The notes: generated from the sequence alone by a model not told the origin. A stretch of DNA of 64,000 nucleotides from DATKFM01 sp963810485 (GCA_963810485.1 CAWENQ010000004.1:558001-622000); one strand, 5' to 3'. Shown: positions 6,814 through 15,535, counted from the stretch's first letter. Numbers and translations are program-made.

Positions 6814-8157
6814 ATGGCGGTGATCGCCGACCGATTCCGGCAGATAGGATCCATCAAAAACATCCTGCCCCGCTCGCTGCTGGGCCGTTCCGTCATGATC
6901 ATCGTGACGCCACTGATCCTGCTGCAGCTGGTCACCACCTCGGTCTTCTACGACAGTCACTGGGACACCGTCACCAAGCGGCTGGCGCGCGGCGTCGCCG
7001 GCGACATTGCCGCCATGATCAGCATGATGGAACAGGATGGCAGCGGCGCGAGCTGGCCGCGGCTGTTCGATCTGGCACAGCAGAGCATGCAGCTGAAGAT
7101 GACGTTCGAACCGGACGCGCGGCTGCCGGACGTTTCCTTCACCCTGCGCGAGACCCTGGTCGATCGCAATCTTGGCACCGCTCTGGCGGAGCTGGTGAAA
7201 CGTCCCTTCCTGATCGATACCCGATCGCTGGAAACGGAAGTCGAAATCCATGTGCAGATGGATAACGGCGTGCTGCAGATCGTGGCGCCGCGGCGGCGCC
7301 TGTTCAGCTCCACCACCTATGTGGTGATCCTCTGGATGGTCGGAACGTCGCTCGCCCTCTTCACCGTCGCGGCGCTGTTCATGCGCAGCCAGGTGCGGCC
7401 CATCCGCCGGCTTGCCGCGGCGGCGGAAGCTTTCGGCAAGGGCCGCGACAGCGACGAGTTCACCGTCGAGGGCGCCAGCGAGGTGCGTCAGGCGGGCAAC
7501 GCTTTCACCGTCATGCGCGACCGCATCCGCCGCCAGATCAGCCAGCGCACGGACATGCTGGCCGGCGTGTCCCATGACCTGCGCACGCCGCTGACCCGCA
7601 TGAAGCTGGCGCTGGCGATGATGGGCAGCGGGCCGGAGGTCGGCGATCTCAAGGCCGATGTGGCGGAGATGGAGCGGATGGTCGGCGGCTATCTCACCTT
7701 CGCCCGTGGCGCGGGCCGGGAGGCAACGGCGCCGATCGATCTTGGCGAGCTCCTGCAAGACGTGGCTGCTACGGCCCGGCGCGAAGGCGCGGATATCAGC
7801 CTGGAGATCGCCGAGTATCTCGAAGCCACGGTGCGCCCGGAAGCAATGCGGCGGGCGCTGGTCAATCTTGTCGGCAATGCGCAACGCTATGCAAAGAAAA
7901 TCCGCGTCAGCGGCCGCCAAGGAGCGGAAGCCATCGAGATCATCGTCGACGATGACGGCCCCGGGGTGCCCGCCGACAAGCGTGAGGAGGTCTTCCGGCC
8001 CTTTTTCCGCATCGAGGAATCGCGCAACCCGGAGACTGGCGGTATCGGCCTTGGCCTGACCATCGCCCGCGACGTCGTGCGCGGCCATGGCGGCGATGTC
8101 ATCCTCGCGGACTCGCCGATGGGCGGGCTCCGCGTCATCCTGCGCCTGCCGATATAG
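6814..8157 (+). CDS. EnvZ-like sensor histidine kinase
   Basis: A 447-residue membrane sensor kinase. TM1 covers about residues 26-45, a periplasmic sensor region follows, TM2 is about 168-190, and a HAMP linker starts at RSQVRPIRRL. The phospho-accepting His254 lies in GVSHDLRTPLTRMKL. The ATPase domain has an N box (LVNLVGNAQRYA), G1 (DDDGPGVP) and G2 (GGIGLGLTIARD). H-box type and domain order match EnvZ-like kinases acting on OmpR-type regulators, here the gene just upstream. The stimulus is unknown. Confidence 0.92.
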   Translation: MAVIADRFRQIGSIKNILPRSLLGRSVMIIVTPLILLQLVTTSVFYDSHWDTVTKRLARGVAGDIAAMISMMEQDGSGASWPRLFDLAQQSMQLKMTFEPDARLPDVSFTLRETLVDRNLGTALAELVKRPFLIDTRSLETEVEIHVQMDNGVLQIVAPRRRLFSSTTYVVILWMVGTSLALFTVAALFMRSQVRPIRRLAAAAEAFGKGRDSDEFTVEGASEVRQAGNAFTVMRDRIRRQISQRTDMLAGVSHDLRTPLTRMKLALAMMGSGPEVGDLKADVAEMERMVGGYLTFARGAGREATAPIDLGELLQDVAATARREGADISLEIAEYLEATVRPEAMRRALVNLVGNAQRYAKKIRVSGRQGAEAIEIIVDDDGPGVPADKREEVFRPFFRIEESRNPETGGIGLGLTIARDVVRGHGGDVILADSPMGGLRVILRLPI

Positions 8158-8187
8158 TCCCCACAATTACAGCCGAGAGTTCAGTCG

Positions 8188-9022
8188 ATGCAACAGGTCA
8201 CGCTGCCGTCGGGAGAGAAGGTCGCCGCGCTGGGTCTGGGAACCTGGCAGATGGCCGAGGACCGCGCCAAACGCGCCGATGAGATCGCGACCATTCGCCT
8301 GGCGCTCGATCTCGGCATGACGCTGCTGGACACCGCGGAGATGTATGGCGAAGGCCGCGCCGAGGAACTGCTCGCAGAAGCGCTTCCCGGCCGCCGCGAT
8401 CAGGCCTTCATCGTCAGCAAGGTCTATCCCCAGAACGCGACGCGCAAGGGCACCATCGAGGCCTGCGAGCGCAGCCTGAAGCGGCTGAAGACCGATCGCA
8501 TCGATCTCTATCTCCTGCATTGGCGCGGCAATGCGCGGTTGGCCGAAACGCTCGAGGCCTTCACCGCGCTGCAGAAGGCTGGAAAGATCCGCCATCACGG
8601 CGTCAGCAATCTCGACCGCGCCGATATGCAGGAATTGTCGGGCCTGCCCGGCGGCAAGGCCTGCGCCACCGATCAGGTGATGTACAATCTGGCGCGGCGA
8701 GGCATCGAGTGGGATCTGCTGCCCTGGTGCCGGGAGCGAAAGATGCCGGTGATGGCCTATTGCCCGATCGAACGGGCGGATCTGCAGAAGGATCAGCAAG
8801 CTGGCCAAGTTCGCCAAGCAGCACGGCATGACCTGGGCGCAGGCGGCGCTGGCCTGGCTGCTGAGCAAGCCCGACGTGATCGCCATTCCCAAGACCAGCC
8901 GCCCCGAGCGGCTGCGGGAGAACCATGGCGCGCTGAAGTTCAAGCTCGACGCCGCGCAGCTGGCGGAGTTGGACCGGCTGTTCCCGCCGCCAAAAGGGCC
9001 GGGGCCGCTGGATATGAGTTAG
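8188..9022 (+). CDS. Aldo/keto reductase, frameshifted
   Basis: NADPH-dependent aldo/keto reductase (TIM barrel). The first frame carries the full catalytic tetrad: Asp48 and Tyr53 in LLDTAEMYGEG, Lys78 in IVSKVYP and His111 in YLLHWRGN. After YCPIERADLQK the frame turns into unrelated sequence; the +1 frame picks up ISKLAKFAKQHGMTWAQ and the NADP-binding PKTSRPERLREN, ending at 9022. Removing one base near 8789-8793 (AAGGA) rejoins the halves into a protein of about 277 residues, normal for the YeaE/DkgA group. The shift is probably a sequencing or assembly error. Substrate unknown. Confidence 0.82.
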
Positions 9023-9140
9023 GCGAAGCCGGGAACTTTGACGCCGCCGTCAGAGTTTTGCCCAGGTGCGTTGCCAGAATGCCCCGTGCAAACGGCAATG
9101 GACCCGGCTATCTATGTCGCCGCCGGAAGGAATTCAGCCA

Positions 9141-10421
9141 ATGAGGACACGAGGCCATATGCAGCGAGTCAGCCTGTTGATCACCCTGTCTCTGTGTCTT
9201 GCCGCCTGCCAGTCGAACGGCGCGGGGAACACGGAGCCTGGCCAAGGGGACACGACGGCGGCCGGCACGACGGAGAATGTTCCGGACAAGCAGTCCTATT
9301 CGGAATGGCTCGATGATCTGCGCGACGAGGCGATGGCGGCCGGCGTTTCCGGCGACACCTTCGACAGCGCGTTCGCCACTGTCCGGGTCAACCCGGAGAT
9401 CGTCGCCAAGGACCGGGACCAGTCGGAATTCACCAAGCCGGTCTGGAGCTATCTGGATTCGGCCGTGTCGCCCGAGCGGGTCGCGAACGGCAAGATCAAG
9501 GAGGCCGAACAGCAGGTCCAACTGAACGCCGCTGCCCAGCGCTATGGCGTGCCCAAGGAAATCATTCTGGCGATCTGGGGACTCGAGAGCGCCTATGGCG
9601 CCAATACCGGCGGCTACAATGTCATCGAGTCACTGGCGACGCTTGCCTATGACGGAAGGCGGCCGCAGGTGTTCCGCGAGCAGCTAATCGACGCATTGCT
9701 CATCCTCGAGGCCGGCGATATCGAGGCCGCGGCGATGCGCGGCTCCTGGGCCGGCGCCATGGGGCAGACGCAATTCATGCCCTCGGCGTTCCGGCAATAT
9801 GCCGTCGATGGCGACAATGACGGCAAGCGCGACATCTGGGGCGATCACGCTGACGTTTTCGGCTCGACGGCGAACTACCTCGTGAAAAAGGGCTGGCGAG
9901 CTGGAGAACCTTGGGGCGCCGAAGTGAAGCTGCCCCGGGATTTCCCGTGGGAGCAGGCGGAGATCGATATCAAGAAGCCGGTCACGGAATGGCGCACGCT
10001 CGGCGTGCGGTTGGCCAACGGCGCCGAACTGCCGGCGGTCGCATCGCAGGCATCGGTCATCGCGCCGGCCGGACATCGCGGGCCTGCCTTCATCGTCTAT
10101 GAGAATTTCCACACCATCCTGGCCTACAACTACTCGTCGGCCTATGCGCTGGCGGTCGGGCATCTGGCCGACCGCATCGCCGGCGGCGGGCCGCTGATGG
10201 CGAGCTGGCCGCGGGACGATCTGCCGCTGACCAAGGACCAGCGGGTCGAACTGCAGGAACGGCTCGCCGATCTCGGCTACGATCCCGGCGGCGTGGACGG
10301 CGTGGTCGGTCCGAAGACGCGCACCGCGCTCCGCCAGTACCAGCGCTCGATTGGCGAGATTCCCGACGGCTATCCGACGTCGCAGTTGCTGCAGCAGCTC
10401 AAGGAGAGCGCGCCGTCGTAA
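9141..10421 (+). CDS. Lytic murein transglycosylase, MltB family, lipoprotein with C-terminal peptidoglycan-binding domain
   Basis: A 426-residue protein predicted to cleave the MurNAc-GlcNAc bond of peptidoglycan with 1,6-anhydro ring formation. A lipoprotein signal peptide ends in LAAC (Cys23), so it is probably anchored to the outer membrane. The SLT/MltB domain has catalytic Glu149 in WGLESAYGANTGG, then the family motifs AMGQTQFMPS and YLVKKGWR. The C-terminus (about 365-420) is a peptidoglycan-binding domain with LADLGYDPGGVDGVVG. The ATG at 9141 follows GGAAGGA with 10-base spacing and places the signal peptide correctly. Confidence 0.9.
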   Translation: MRTRGHMQRVSLLITLSLCLAACQSNGAGNTEPGQGDTTAAGTTENVPDKQSYSEWLDDLRDEAMAAGVSGDTFDSAFATVRVNPEIVAKDRDQSEFTKPVWSYLDSAVSPERVANGKIKEAEQQVQLNAAAQRYGVPKEIILAIWGLESAYGANTGGYNVIESLATLAYDGRRPQVFREQLIDALLILEAGDIEAAAMRGSWAGAMGQTQFMPSAFRQYAVDGDNDGKRDIWGDHADVFGSTANYLVKKGWRAGEPWGAEVKLPRDFPWEQAEIDIKKPVTEWRTLGVRLANGAELPAVASQASVIAPAGHRGPAFIVYENFHTILAYNYSSAYALAVGHLADRIAGGGPLMASWPRDDLPLTKDQRVELQERLADLGYDPGGVDGVVGPKTRTALRQYQRSIGEIPDGYPTSQLLQQLKESAPS

Positions 10422-10434
10422 GCCGGCGTGGCGG

Positions 10435-10794
10435 TTAGTAGAGCCTGCCGCCGTTCGGCACCGTCTTGTCCGGCCGGATCAGCGTGACGTTGCCGCCTTC
10501 ATCGCCAAAGCCGAGCACGAGCACTTCCGACATGAATGGGCCGATCTGCTTCGGCGGGAAATTGACCACCGCAGCCACCTGGCGCCCGACCAGTTCCTCG
10601 AGCTTGTAGTTCGGCACGATCTGCACGGAAGTGCGGCGCACGCCGATGCTGTCGCCGAAATCCACCTTCAGCTTGTAGGCCGGCCGCCGCGCCTCCGGGA
10701 ATGGCTCGGCGGCGACGATGGTGCCGACGCGGATATCGACCTTGCGAAAATCATCATAGGTGATCGCGGACGCGACCGGCTCGACCTTGCTCAC
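10435..10794 (-). CDS. csaA: CsaA-like tRNA-binding / chaperone protein
   Basis: A single EMAP/OB-fold tRNA-binding domain of 119 residues. Characteristic stretches are DFRKVDIRVGTIV near the N-terminus, SVQIVPNY, and GRQVAAVVNFPPKQIG. Bacterial CsaA dimers bind tRNA and have been linked to protein export as a chaperone. The GTG at 10794 (VSKVEP) gives the family length, with GGGAG upstream. It is convergent with the transglycosylase gene. Biological role here is not indicated by neighbours. Confidence 0.85.
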   Translation of the reverse strand: MSKVEPVASAITYDDFRKVDIRVGTIVAAEPFPEARRPAYKLKVDFGDSIGVRRTSVQIVPNYKLEELVGRQVAAVVNFPPKQIGPFMSEVLVLGFGDEGGNVTLIRPDKTVPNGGRLY

Positions 10795-10876
10795 GATGTC
10801 TCGAACTCCCCAGCTTCCAAACAGGCGCCCGCTATTAGCGTTGCCGGGCACTGGCGGCAAGGACCGCACCAGAAAG

Positions 10877-10910
10877 CAAAACCGCCCCGGCCTTGCGGCA
10901 CGGGGCGGTT
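10877..10910 (-). terminator. Rho-independent terminator of the phasin gene
   Basis: On the minus strand AACCGCCCCG pairs with CGGGGCGGTT around a G/C-rich loop and is followed by TTTT then a T-rich tract. It lies just downstream of the phasin stop codon. Confidence 0.8.
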
Positions 10911-10943
10911 CGCGAACAAATCCCGAAATGGGGGACGGGATCG

Positions 10944-11441
10944 TTAGTTCTTGACGGCCTTGGTCTTGAGAGCGGCCTTCACTTCGTCGAAGTTCGCGGC
11001 GACGCGCTTGCTGATCACTTCGATCGCGTCTTCGCTGGTCTTCTGCACCAGTTCACCGATCTCCCGCGCATTGGCGAGGGCGGACTCGAAGGCGGCCTTG
11101 CTGAGCTCAGCCTGCTTCGCCAGCTTCTCCTCGGCGCTGCCCGGGGCAACGAAATCCTTGGAGACGCTGCCGAACCGGTCGAACGCCTCGCGGACCAGCT
11201 CAACCTGCCGGCGGAACACGGCCTGGGCGCCCTGGAAGGCGAGTTGGTTGGCGGCGGTCAGGGCCTCGACGTTTTTGCGCTGCGAAGCGAAGGCGGCCTC
11301 GAAATCGAAAGACGGCGCCTTGCCGTTCGCGAACATCTTGCTGTAGTCGGCGGCGAACTTGTTGAAGTCCGCGTAAGTCTTTGTAAAGTCACCGAACTTG
11401 AAGCTGTCGGTGGTGAAATCGGATGCGGTGGCTTTTGCCAT
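10944..11441 (-). CDS. Phasin family protein
   Basis: A 165-residue helical protein rich in Ala, Lys, Glu and Phe with no signal peptide. The pattern TDSFKFGDFTKTYADFNKF, then long amphipathic helices (QLAFQGAQAVFRRQVEL, ALANAREIGELVQKTSEDA), matches phasins, which coat polyhydroxyalkanoate granules. The start at 11441 has GAGGAGA upstream. A hairpin terminator follows, and the promoter region holds an inverted pair of TGCACTGCA motifs resembling PHA-regulator sites. The organism therefore probably makes PHA storage granules, although phaC/phaB are not in this window. Confidence 0.86.
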   Translation of the reverse strand: MAKATASDFTTDSFKFGDFTKTYADFNKFAADYSKMFANGKAPSFDFEAAFASQRKNVEALTAANQLAFQGAQAVFRRQVELVREAFDRFGSVSKDFVAPGSAEEKLAKQAELSKAAFESALANAREIGELVQKTSEDAIEVISKRVAANFDEVKAALKTKAVKN

Positions 11442-11482
11442 AGGGTCTCTCCTCAGTGTCTCGGTGTGGGGACTATCTTTGC

Positions 11483-11491
11483 TGCACTGCA
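11483..11491. promoter_or_regulatory. TGCACTGCA motif upstream of the phasin gene
   Basis: TGCACTGCA lies about 42 bases upstream of the phasin start; its exact reverse complement lies at 11542-11550. Phasin promoters are commonly repressed by PhaR at TGC/GCA-rich sites, so this is a candidate half of a paired operator. Inferred. Confidence 0.5.
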
Positions 11492-11541
11492 CAATCTTGG
11501 GCGGAATATGTTTAATTCAAGATCGGCAGTCAAGAATATTT

Positions 11542-11550
11542 TGCAGTGCA
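11542..11550. promoter_or_regulatory. TGCAGTGCA motif, inverted partner of 11483-11491
   Basis: Exact reverse complement of the proximal copy, centred 59 bases away. The 9-mer is nearly palindromic itself. The pair flanks an AT-rich stretch likely to be the phasin promoter. Confidence 0.5.
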
Positions 11551-11620
11551 ACATAAAAGAAATGGATCGGGTCGATCCGAATCCCCGTTTCTGGACCCTG
11601 AAAAGTCGGAAAAGAGCAGT

Positions 11621-12261
11621 CTAGGCGGTTTCGCCCTGGCTCGTCTTGCGGCCAAAAGTCATGGATTTCAGCGAGTTAGCCCAGCCCTCGGCGCGCCGCA
11701 GCCGGCCATCCAGGGCCGCCATGGTCCGGCTCTTGTCGGCTGTGTCATCCTTGAGCCAGTCCCGCAGGGTGGCGGCGTAGATCGCGGCGAGGCCCTTGGA
11801 CTTGATGGTGCCCCGAATCCCATCGCTGGGTACGCCGGCTGCCTCCAGCATCAACCCCATGGACCGGAGCAGCGAGCCCCCGGCGCAGAGCCCCACCAGC
11901 GGGTCACGCCAAGCCGCCGCCAGGAGCCGACGGACAGCCTCCTTGTAGAGACTCCAGGACATCGAACCGCTGCATCAGCACATCGAACAGCTGGTCGCGG
12001 GCGGAGCTGCTGTCGGCATCCGGCGCGAACTCGGCCAGGACCTTGCGGTCGATGGCTTTGGAGAAGGCATCCAAGAATCGTCATCTTGGACGGATACTCC
12101 ACCAGCAGATCGGACAACTTGATACCTGCCGCTGAAGCGATCTCAGCCAGACCGATTTCCCGCCAATCGCGATCCGCCGCCAGGGCGATCGCCGCCGCGA
12201 CAATCGGGCCGAGCCCGTCGTCCCGTGCCGGTTTCCTTGCCTTTGCCGGTCGTTTCGCCAT
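11621..12261 (-). pseudogene. TetR-like regulator with COQ9-like C-terminus, two frameshifts
   Basis: The minus-strand gene starts at 12261 (MAKRPAKARKPARDDG). Its first frame encodes a TetR helix-turn-helix (IGLAEIASAAGIKLSDLLVEYPSKM). The frame then breaks: dropping one G at plus 12071-12072 continues as DAFSKAIDRKVLAEFAPD and QLFDVLMQRFDVLE; dropping another base near 11948-11951 continues as YKEAVRRLLAAAWRDP to the stop at 11621. The end (YAATLRDWLKDD, ALDGRLRRAE) resembles the COQ9-type C-terminal domain. Two single-base surpluses in one gene make it broken as read, though corrected sequence gives a coherent protein of about 210 residues. Target genes unknown; it lies upstream of the phasin gene on the same strand. 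Confidence 0.72.
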
Positions 12262-12369
12262 CAGCGGATCCTTGATATCGGCAGCTTGATGCCATTCACG
12301 CTAGCAGGAATTTAGGCATCCAGGAGGATGAGTTGAAGGCCAAGCTGTGGCGACAAAACGGCATTAACC

Positions 12370-12855
12370 TCAACCCTCCTTCAAGACCGCGACGCGCCCG
12401 CCGGTGATCCGTTGCAGTTCCGTTGGGGTCAGCCGGAACACCGAGTGCGGCGTGCCCGCCGATGCCCAGATCTCAGCGTACTGCGAAAGATCGTCATCGA
12501 TGAGGATCAGCGGCTTTTCCGTGTGGCCGACCGGCGCGACGCCACCAATGGCAAAACCGGTCTTGTCGCGGACGAACGTGGCGTCGGCCTTGCCAATGCC
12601 CTCGCCCACCGCCGCGGCCAGCTTCGCCTCGCTGACGCGGTTGACGCCGCTGGCGATGACCAGCACGGCGCGGCCCGAGGGCTTCGCCTTGAAGACCAGG
12701 GATTTTGCGATCTGCGCGACAGTGCAGCCGATAGCCGCGGCGGCGTCCGCCGAGGTGCGGGTCGAGGCGCCGAACTCCCGGATATCGGCCGCCAGACCCA
12801 GCGCCGCCAGCGCCTGCCGCACGCGATCGGCGCTGGTTCCCGAACCTTCCGCCAT
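12370..12855 (-). CDS. YbaK/EbsC-type aminoacyl-tRNA deacylase
   Basis: A 161-residue single-domain trans-editing protein. The family signature is seen as IAKSLVFKAKP (catalytic-type Lys), VLVIASGVNRV, and FAIGGVAPVGH near the substrate pocket. Such proteins hydrolyse mischarged tRNAs such as Cys-tRNA(Pro). It is 2 bases from the end of proC, forming an operon with proC and the YbjN gene on the minus strand. Confidence 0.88.
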   Translation of the reverse strand: MAEGSGTSADRVRQALAALGLAADIREFGASTRTSADAAAAIGCTVAQIAKSLVFKAKPSGRAVLVIASGVNRVSEAKLAAAVGEGIGKADATFVRDKTGFAIGGVAPVGHTEKPLILIDDDLSQYAEIWASAGTPHSVFRLTPTELQRITGGRVAVLKEG

Positions 12856-12857
12856 GG

Positions 12858-13676
12858 CTACCCTGCCAGTTCCCGCGAGCGCTTCGTGGCAGCGGCGATG
12901 GCTTTCGTCATCATCGGCTGCAGCCCATCATCGGCCATCAAGATCTTCAGCGCCTCGTAGGTCGTGCCCTTTGGGCTGGTGACGTTCTGGCGCAGCACGG
13001 CCGCGGGTTCTGGAGATTGCCGAGCCAGTTCGCCCGCGCCGCTCACAGTCGCCCGCGCCAAGCGCATGGCGAGATCGGCTGGCAGGCCCGCCGCCGCGCC
13101 GGCTTCCGCCAGGCATTCGATCAGCAGGAATACATAGGCCGGACCGCCACCGCTGACGGCCGTCACGGGGTCGATCAAGCCTTCATCATCGACCCAGGCC
13201 ACCTCGCCCACCGCCTCCAGCAGGCTGTGGCAGAGATCGCGCTGAGCCTTGCTTGCCTGGGCGCTGTTGCAGGCCACGGTAATGCCCCGCCCGACCGCAG
13301 CCGGCGTGTTCGGCATGGCCCTGACGACGATCGCCTTGTCGCCGAGATGCCGATGGAAATAGGCCACCGTCTTGCCCGCGGCGATCGACAGGAACACCGT
13401 GCCGGGATTCACCAAGCGCCGATAGGGCGGCAGGGCGTCGTCCATCATCTGCGGCTTCACCGCCAGTAGAATCACCGCCGGCTTGAGATCGGCGGGAAGT
13501 CCCGCGGCATCTGGCAAGACCGACACGCCCCGCGCCCGCAAGTCCTCCAGCGGCGCGGCATTGGGCTCAACCACGGTGACATGCTGCGGCGGGACGCCGC
13601 GGTCGAGCCAGCCGCGCAACAGCGCGCCGCCCATCTTGCCGCATCCGACAAGAAGCAGCCGGCCGTCGATGGTCAT
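12858..13676 (-). CDS. proC: Pyrroline-5-carboxylate reductase
   Basis: The enzyme catalyses the last step of proline synthesis, reducing pyrroline-5-carboxylate with NAD(P)H. It is 272 residues with a Rossmann N-terminus LLVGCGKMGGALLRGWL, the VVRAMPNTPAAVGRG motif, and the C-terminal dimer/active-site stretch TAVSGGGPAYVFLLIE and QNVTSPKGTTYEAL. All canonical elements are present. It starts 6 bases after the upstream YbjN gene and ends 2 bases before the YbaK-type gene. Confidence 0.95.
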   Translation of the reverse strand: MTIDGRLLLVGCGKMGGALLRGWLDRGVPPQHVTVVEPNAAPLEDLRARGVSVLPDAAGLPADLKPAVILLAVKPQMMDDALPPYRRLVNPGTVFLSIAAGKTVAYFHRHLGDKAIVVRAMPNTPAAVGRGITVACNSAQASKAQRDLCHSLLEAVGEVAWVDDEGLIDPVTAVSGGGPAYVFLLIECLAEAGAAAGLPADLAMRLARATVSGAGELARQSPEPAAVLRQNVTSPKGTTYEALKILMADDGLQPMMTKAIAAATKRSRELAG

Positions 13677-13682
13677 TGGTGT

Positions 13683-14183
13683 CTAGGCCTCGCCGACCGG
13701 TTCCAGCATGGCCGCATCGAGCGCTTCGCGGGGAGACTTGCCGCCCCAGAGCACGAACTGGAAGGCGGGGAAGAACCGCTCGCACTCGTTGAGAGCGATG
13801 TCGACCAGATCCTCCAGCGGCTCGATCGAGGGATTGCCGCCACGCATCAGCATGGTGTGGCGGAACATCGGCACCAGATCCTCGGAGCAGAGGTCGAAAT
13901 GCCCGAGCCAGAGCTTCTCGTTGATCATCGCCACCAGATCCGCCGTCTGGAGGCGCTTTTGCGGGGGGATGCGGACATCGAAGAGACAGGAGAAATAGAC
14001 CGCGGAGAGATCCTCCTGCCAGGCGAAATACATTCGGTAGTCGCACCAGTTGCCGCCGATCTCGACGACCATTTCGCCGTCATTGGTGCGATCGAAACGC
14101 CACTCGTTTGCGCTTACCAGTTCTTCCAGAAGATCGATGGGATTGGTGTTGTAGTCCTGCCGACCCGTGGAAAGTGAGGCCAT
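13683..14183 (-). CDS. YbjN domain-containing protein
   Basis: A 166-residue cytosolic protein of the alphaproteobacterial YbjN family, recognised from the N-terminal NPIDLLEELVSANEWRFDR and the central DYRMYFAWQEDLSAVYFS. YbjN proteins have a type III secretion-chaperone-like fold and no settled biochemical role. The ATG at 14183 is preferred because GAGGG lies 7 bases upstream; an in-frame ATG at 14201 is possible but has a cramped ribosome site. First gene of a YbjN-proC-ybaK operon. Confidence 0.85.
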   Translation of the reverse strand: MASLSTGRQDYNTNPIDLLEELVSANEWRFDRTNDGEMVVEIGGNWCDYRMYFAWQEDLSAVYFSCLFDVRIPPQKRLQTADLVAMINEKLWLGHFDLCSEDLVPMFRHTMLMRGGNPSIEPLEDLVDIALNECERFFPAFQFVLWGGKSPREALDAAMLEPVGEA

Positions 14184-14373
14184 GCCGTCACCCTCAGCCA
14201 TTGGACCCTAAGACCCGGGAAGTGTTCCGGAGTGGACTGGCCGGACCCCCGATATATGGCCCACCTGTTGCGATCGCCCACTAGATATAGCGTGCCAAAG
14301 AACCGGAGTCGGCGCAAGAAGAAATTTGGCCATCACCCTGTGGATAAATGAAGATTCCGGATTCAGGGTCTCA

Positions 14374-14649
14374 TCAGGCCGAAGGTGGGGCTGATTTGCG
14401 CGGGGTTTTCAGCTGTTTTTCCAGCTCCGCGAGCCGCTGGGACAGGAGCTCCTGCTCCTCCCGCGCCTTCGCAGCCATCGCCTTAACGGCCTCGAATTCC
14501 TCGCGCTGCACCAGGTCCATGCGGCCGAGAATGCGCTCGATCTGCTCGCGCGCCCGCATCTCGATCTCATGGCGCAGGCCCGAGAGGCCGCTCATGGCGC
14601 CGGAGGCCATCTTCGCGAGATCGTCGAGTATCCGGTTTTGCGTCTGCAT
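14374..14649 (-). CDS. ubiK: Ubiquinone biosynthesis accessory factor UbiK family (BMFP) protein
   Basis: A 91-residue protein made of an N-terminal amphipathic helix (NRILDDLAKMASGAMSGL) and a C-terminal coiled coil rich in Glu, Lys and Leu (REEQELLSQRLAELEKQL), the layout of the YqiC/UbiK membrane-fusogenic family. UbiK supports aerobic ubiquinone synthesis by linking Ubi proteins to lipid. The ATG at 14649 follows GGAG; upstream in-frame codons run into divergent promoter sequence of lgt. A short Pro/Ser tail ends the protein. Confidence 0.8.
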   Translation of the reverse strand: MQTQNRILDDLAKMASGAMSGLSGLRHEIEMRAREQIERILGRMDLVQREEFEAVKAMAAKAREEQELLSQRLAELEKQLKTPRKSAPPSA

Positions 14650-14756
14650 CTGCTTCAACTCCTGCAAGCCGGCGCCGCCGGCACAGCGCCGGCCTCGCTT
14701 GTTCACCATCTGCGCCATCTTTATATAGGGCCGCAGAACCCCTCAGACACAATCAT

Positions 14757-15533
14757 ATGTTCAATCCTGTCGCCTTCTCAATCGGGCCGTTCGATATCCG
14801 CTGGTACGCATTGGCCTACATCGTCAGCCTGCTGATCGGCTGGCGTTATTGCTTGTGGCATGCGAAGCGGACGCCACGGTTGGTGTCGCGGGATCAGCTC
14901 GACGATTTCTTTATCTGGGCGATCCTCGGCGTGGTTCTCGGCGGCCGTATCGGTTTCATCCTTTTCTACGATCTCGGCCAGTATCTCGAGCATCCCCTGA
15001 ACATGCTGAAGGTGTGGGAGGGCGGCATGTCCTTCCATGGCGGGCTGGTGGGCGTAATCCTGGCCATGATCCTGTTCACCCGAATGCGCAAGCTGCCGTT
15101 CTTCTCGCTCGCCGACATCGTTGCGACGGCAACGCCGATCGGCTTGTTCTTCGGCCGCCTGGCGAACTTTCAGAACGGCGAGCTCTATGGCCGGATCACC
15201 GACGTGCCCTGGGCGATGAAGTTTCCCGGTGACCCCGCGAATTTCCGCCATCCCAGTCAGCTCTACGAAGCCGCGCTCGAGGGTCTGATCTTGTTCGTCG
15301 TACTGTTCCTGCTGTCCTGCTCTGATTCCGTTCGCCGGAAGGTGGGCACACTTTCCGGCGTGTTCCTCGCCGGCTACGCCTTGTCGCGCATCATTGTCGA
15401 GCTGGTCCGCGAGCCCGACCCGCAGCTCGCCTTCCTGCCACAGATCTCATTCCTCAGCATGGGGCAATGGCTGTCGATTCCCATGCTGCTCTACGGACTC
15501 TATGTGATCGCGACCGCCAAGAGAGTGCCGTAG
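14757..15533 (+). CDS. lgt: Prolipoprotein diacylglyceryl transferase
   Basis: This inner-membrane enzyme transfers diacylglycerol from phosphatidylglycerol to the lipobox cysteine of prolipoproteins. It is 258 residues with multiple membrane segments and the Lgt signatures GGRIGFILFYD, MSFHGGLVGVI, the conserved GRLANFQNGELYGRIT block, and RHPSQLYEA. It is the first gene of lgt-midA-pgeF, with 2 bases to the next start. Substrates in this window include the MltB lipoprotein and the 51-residue lipoprotein at 54.5 kb. Confidence 0.95.
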   Translation: MFNPVAFSIGPFDIRWYALAYIVSLLIGWRYCLWHAKRTPRLVSRDQLDDFFIWAILGVVLGGRIGFILFYDLGQYLEHPLNMLKVWEGGMSFHGGLVGVILAMILFTRMRKLPFFSLADIVATATPIGLFFGRLANFQNGELYGRITDVPWAMKFPGDPANFRHPSQLYEAALEGLILFVVLFLLSCSDSVRRKVGTLSGVFLAGYALSRIIVELVREPDPQLAFLPQISFLSMGQWLSIPMLLYGLYVIATAKRVP

Positions 15534-15535
15534 CG

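Noticed and set aside
6004..8166. A 720-codon open frame on the minus strand opposite the response regulator and kinase
   Set aside because: It mirrors the plus-strand two-component genes. Its composition (His, Arg, Gln, Ala) is typical of antisense frames in GC-rich DNA and no motif is seen.
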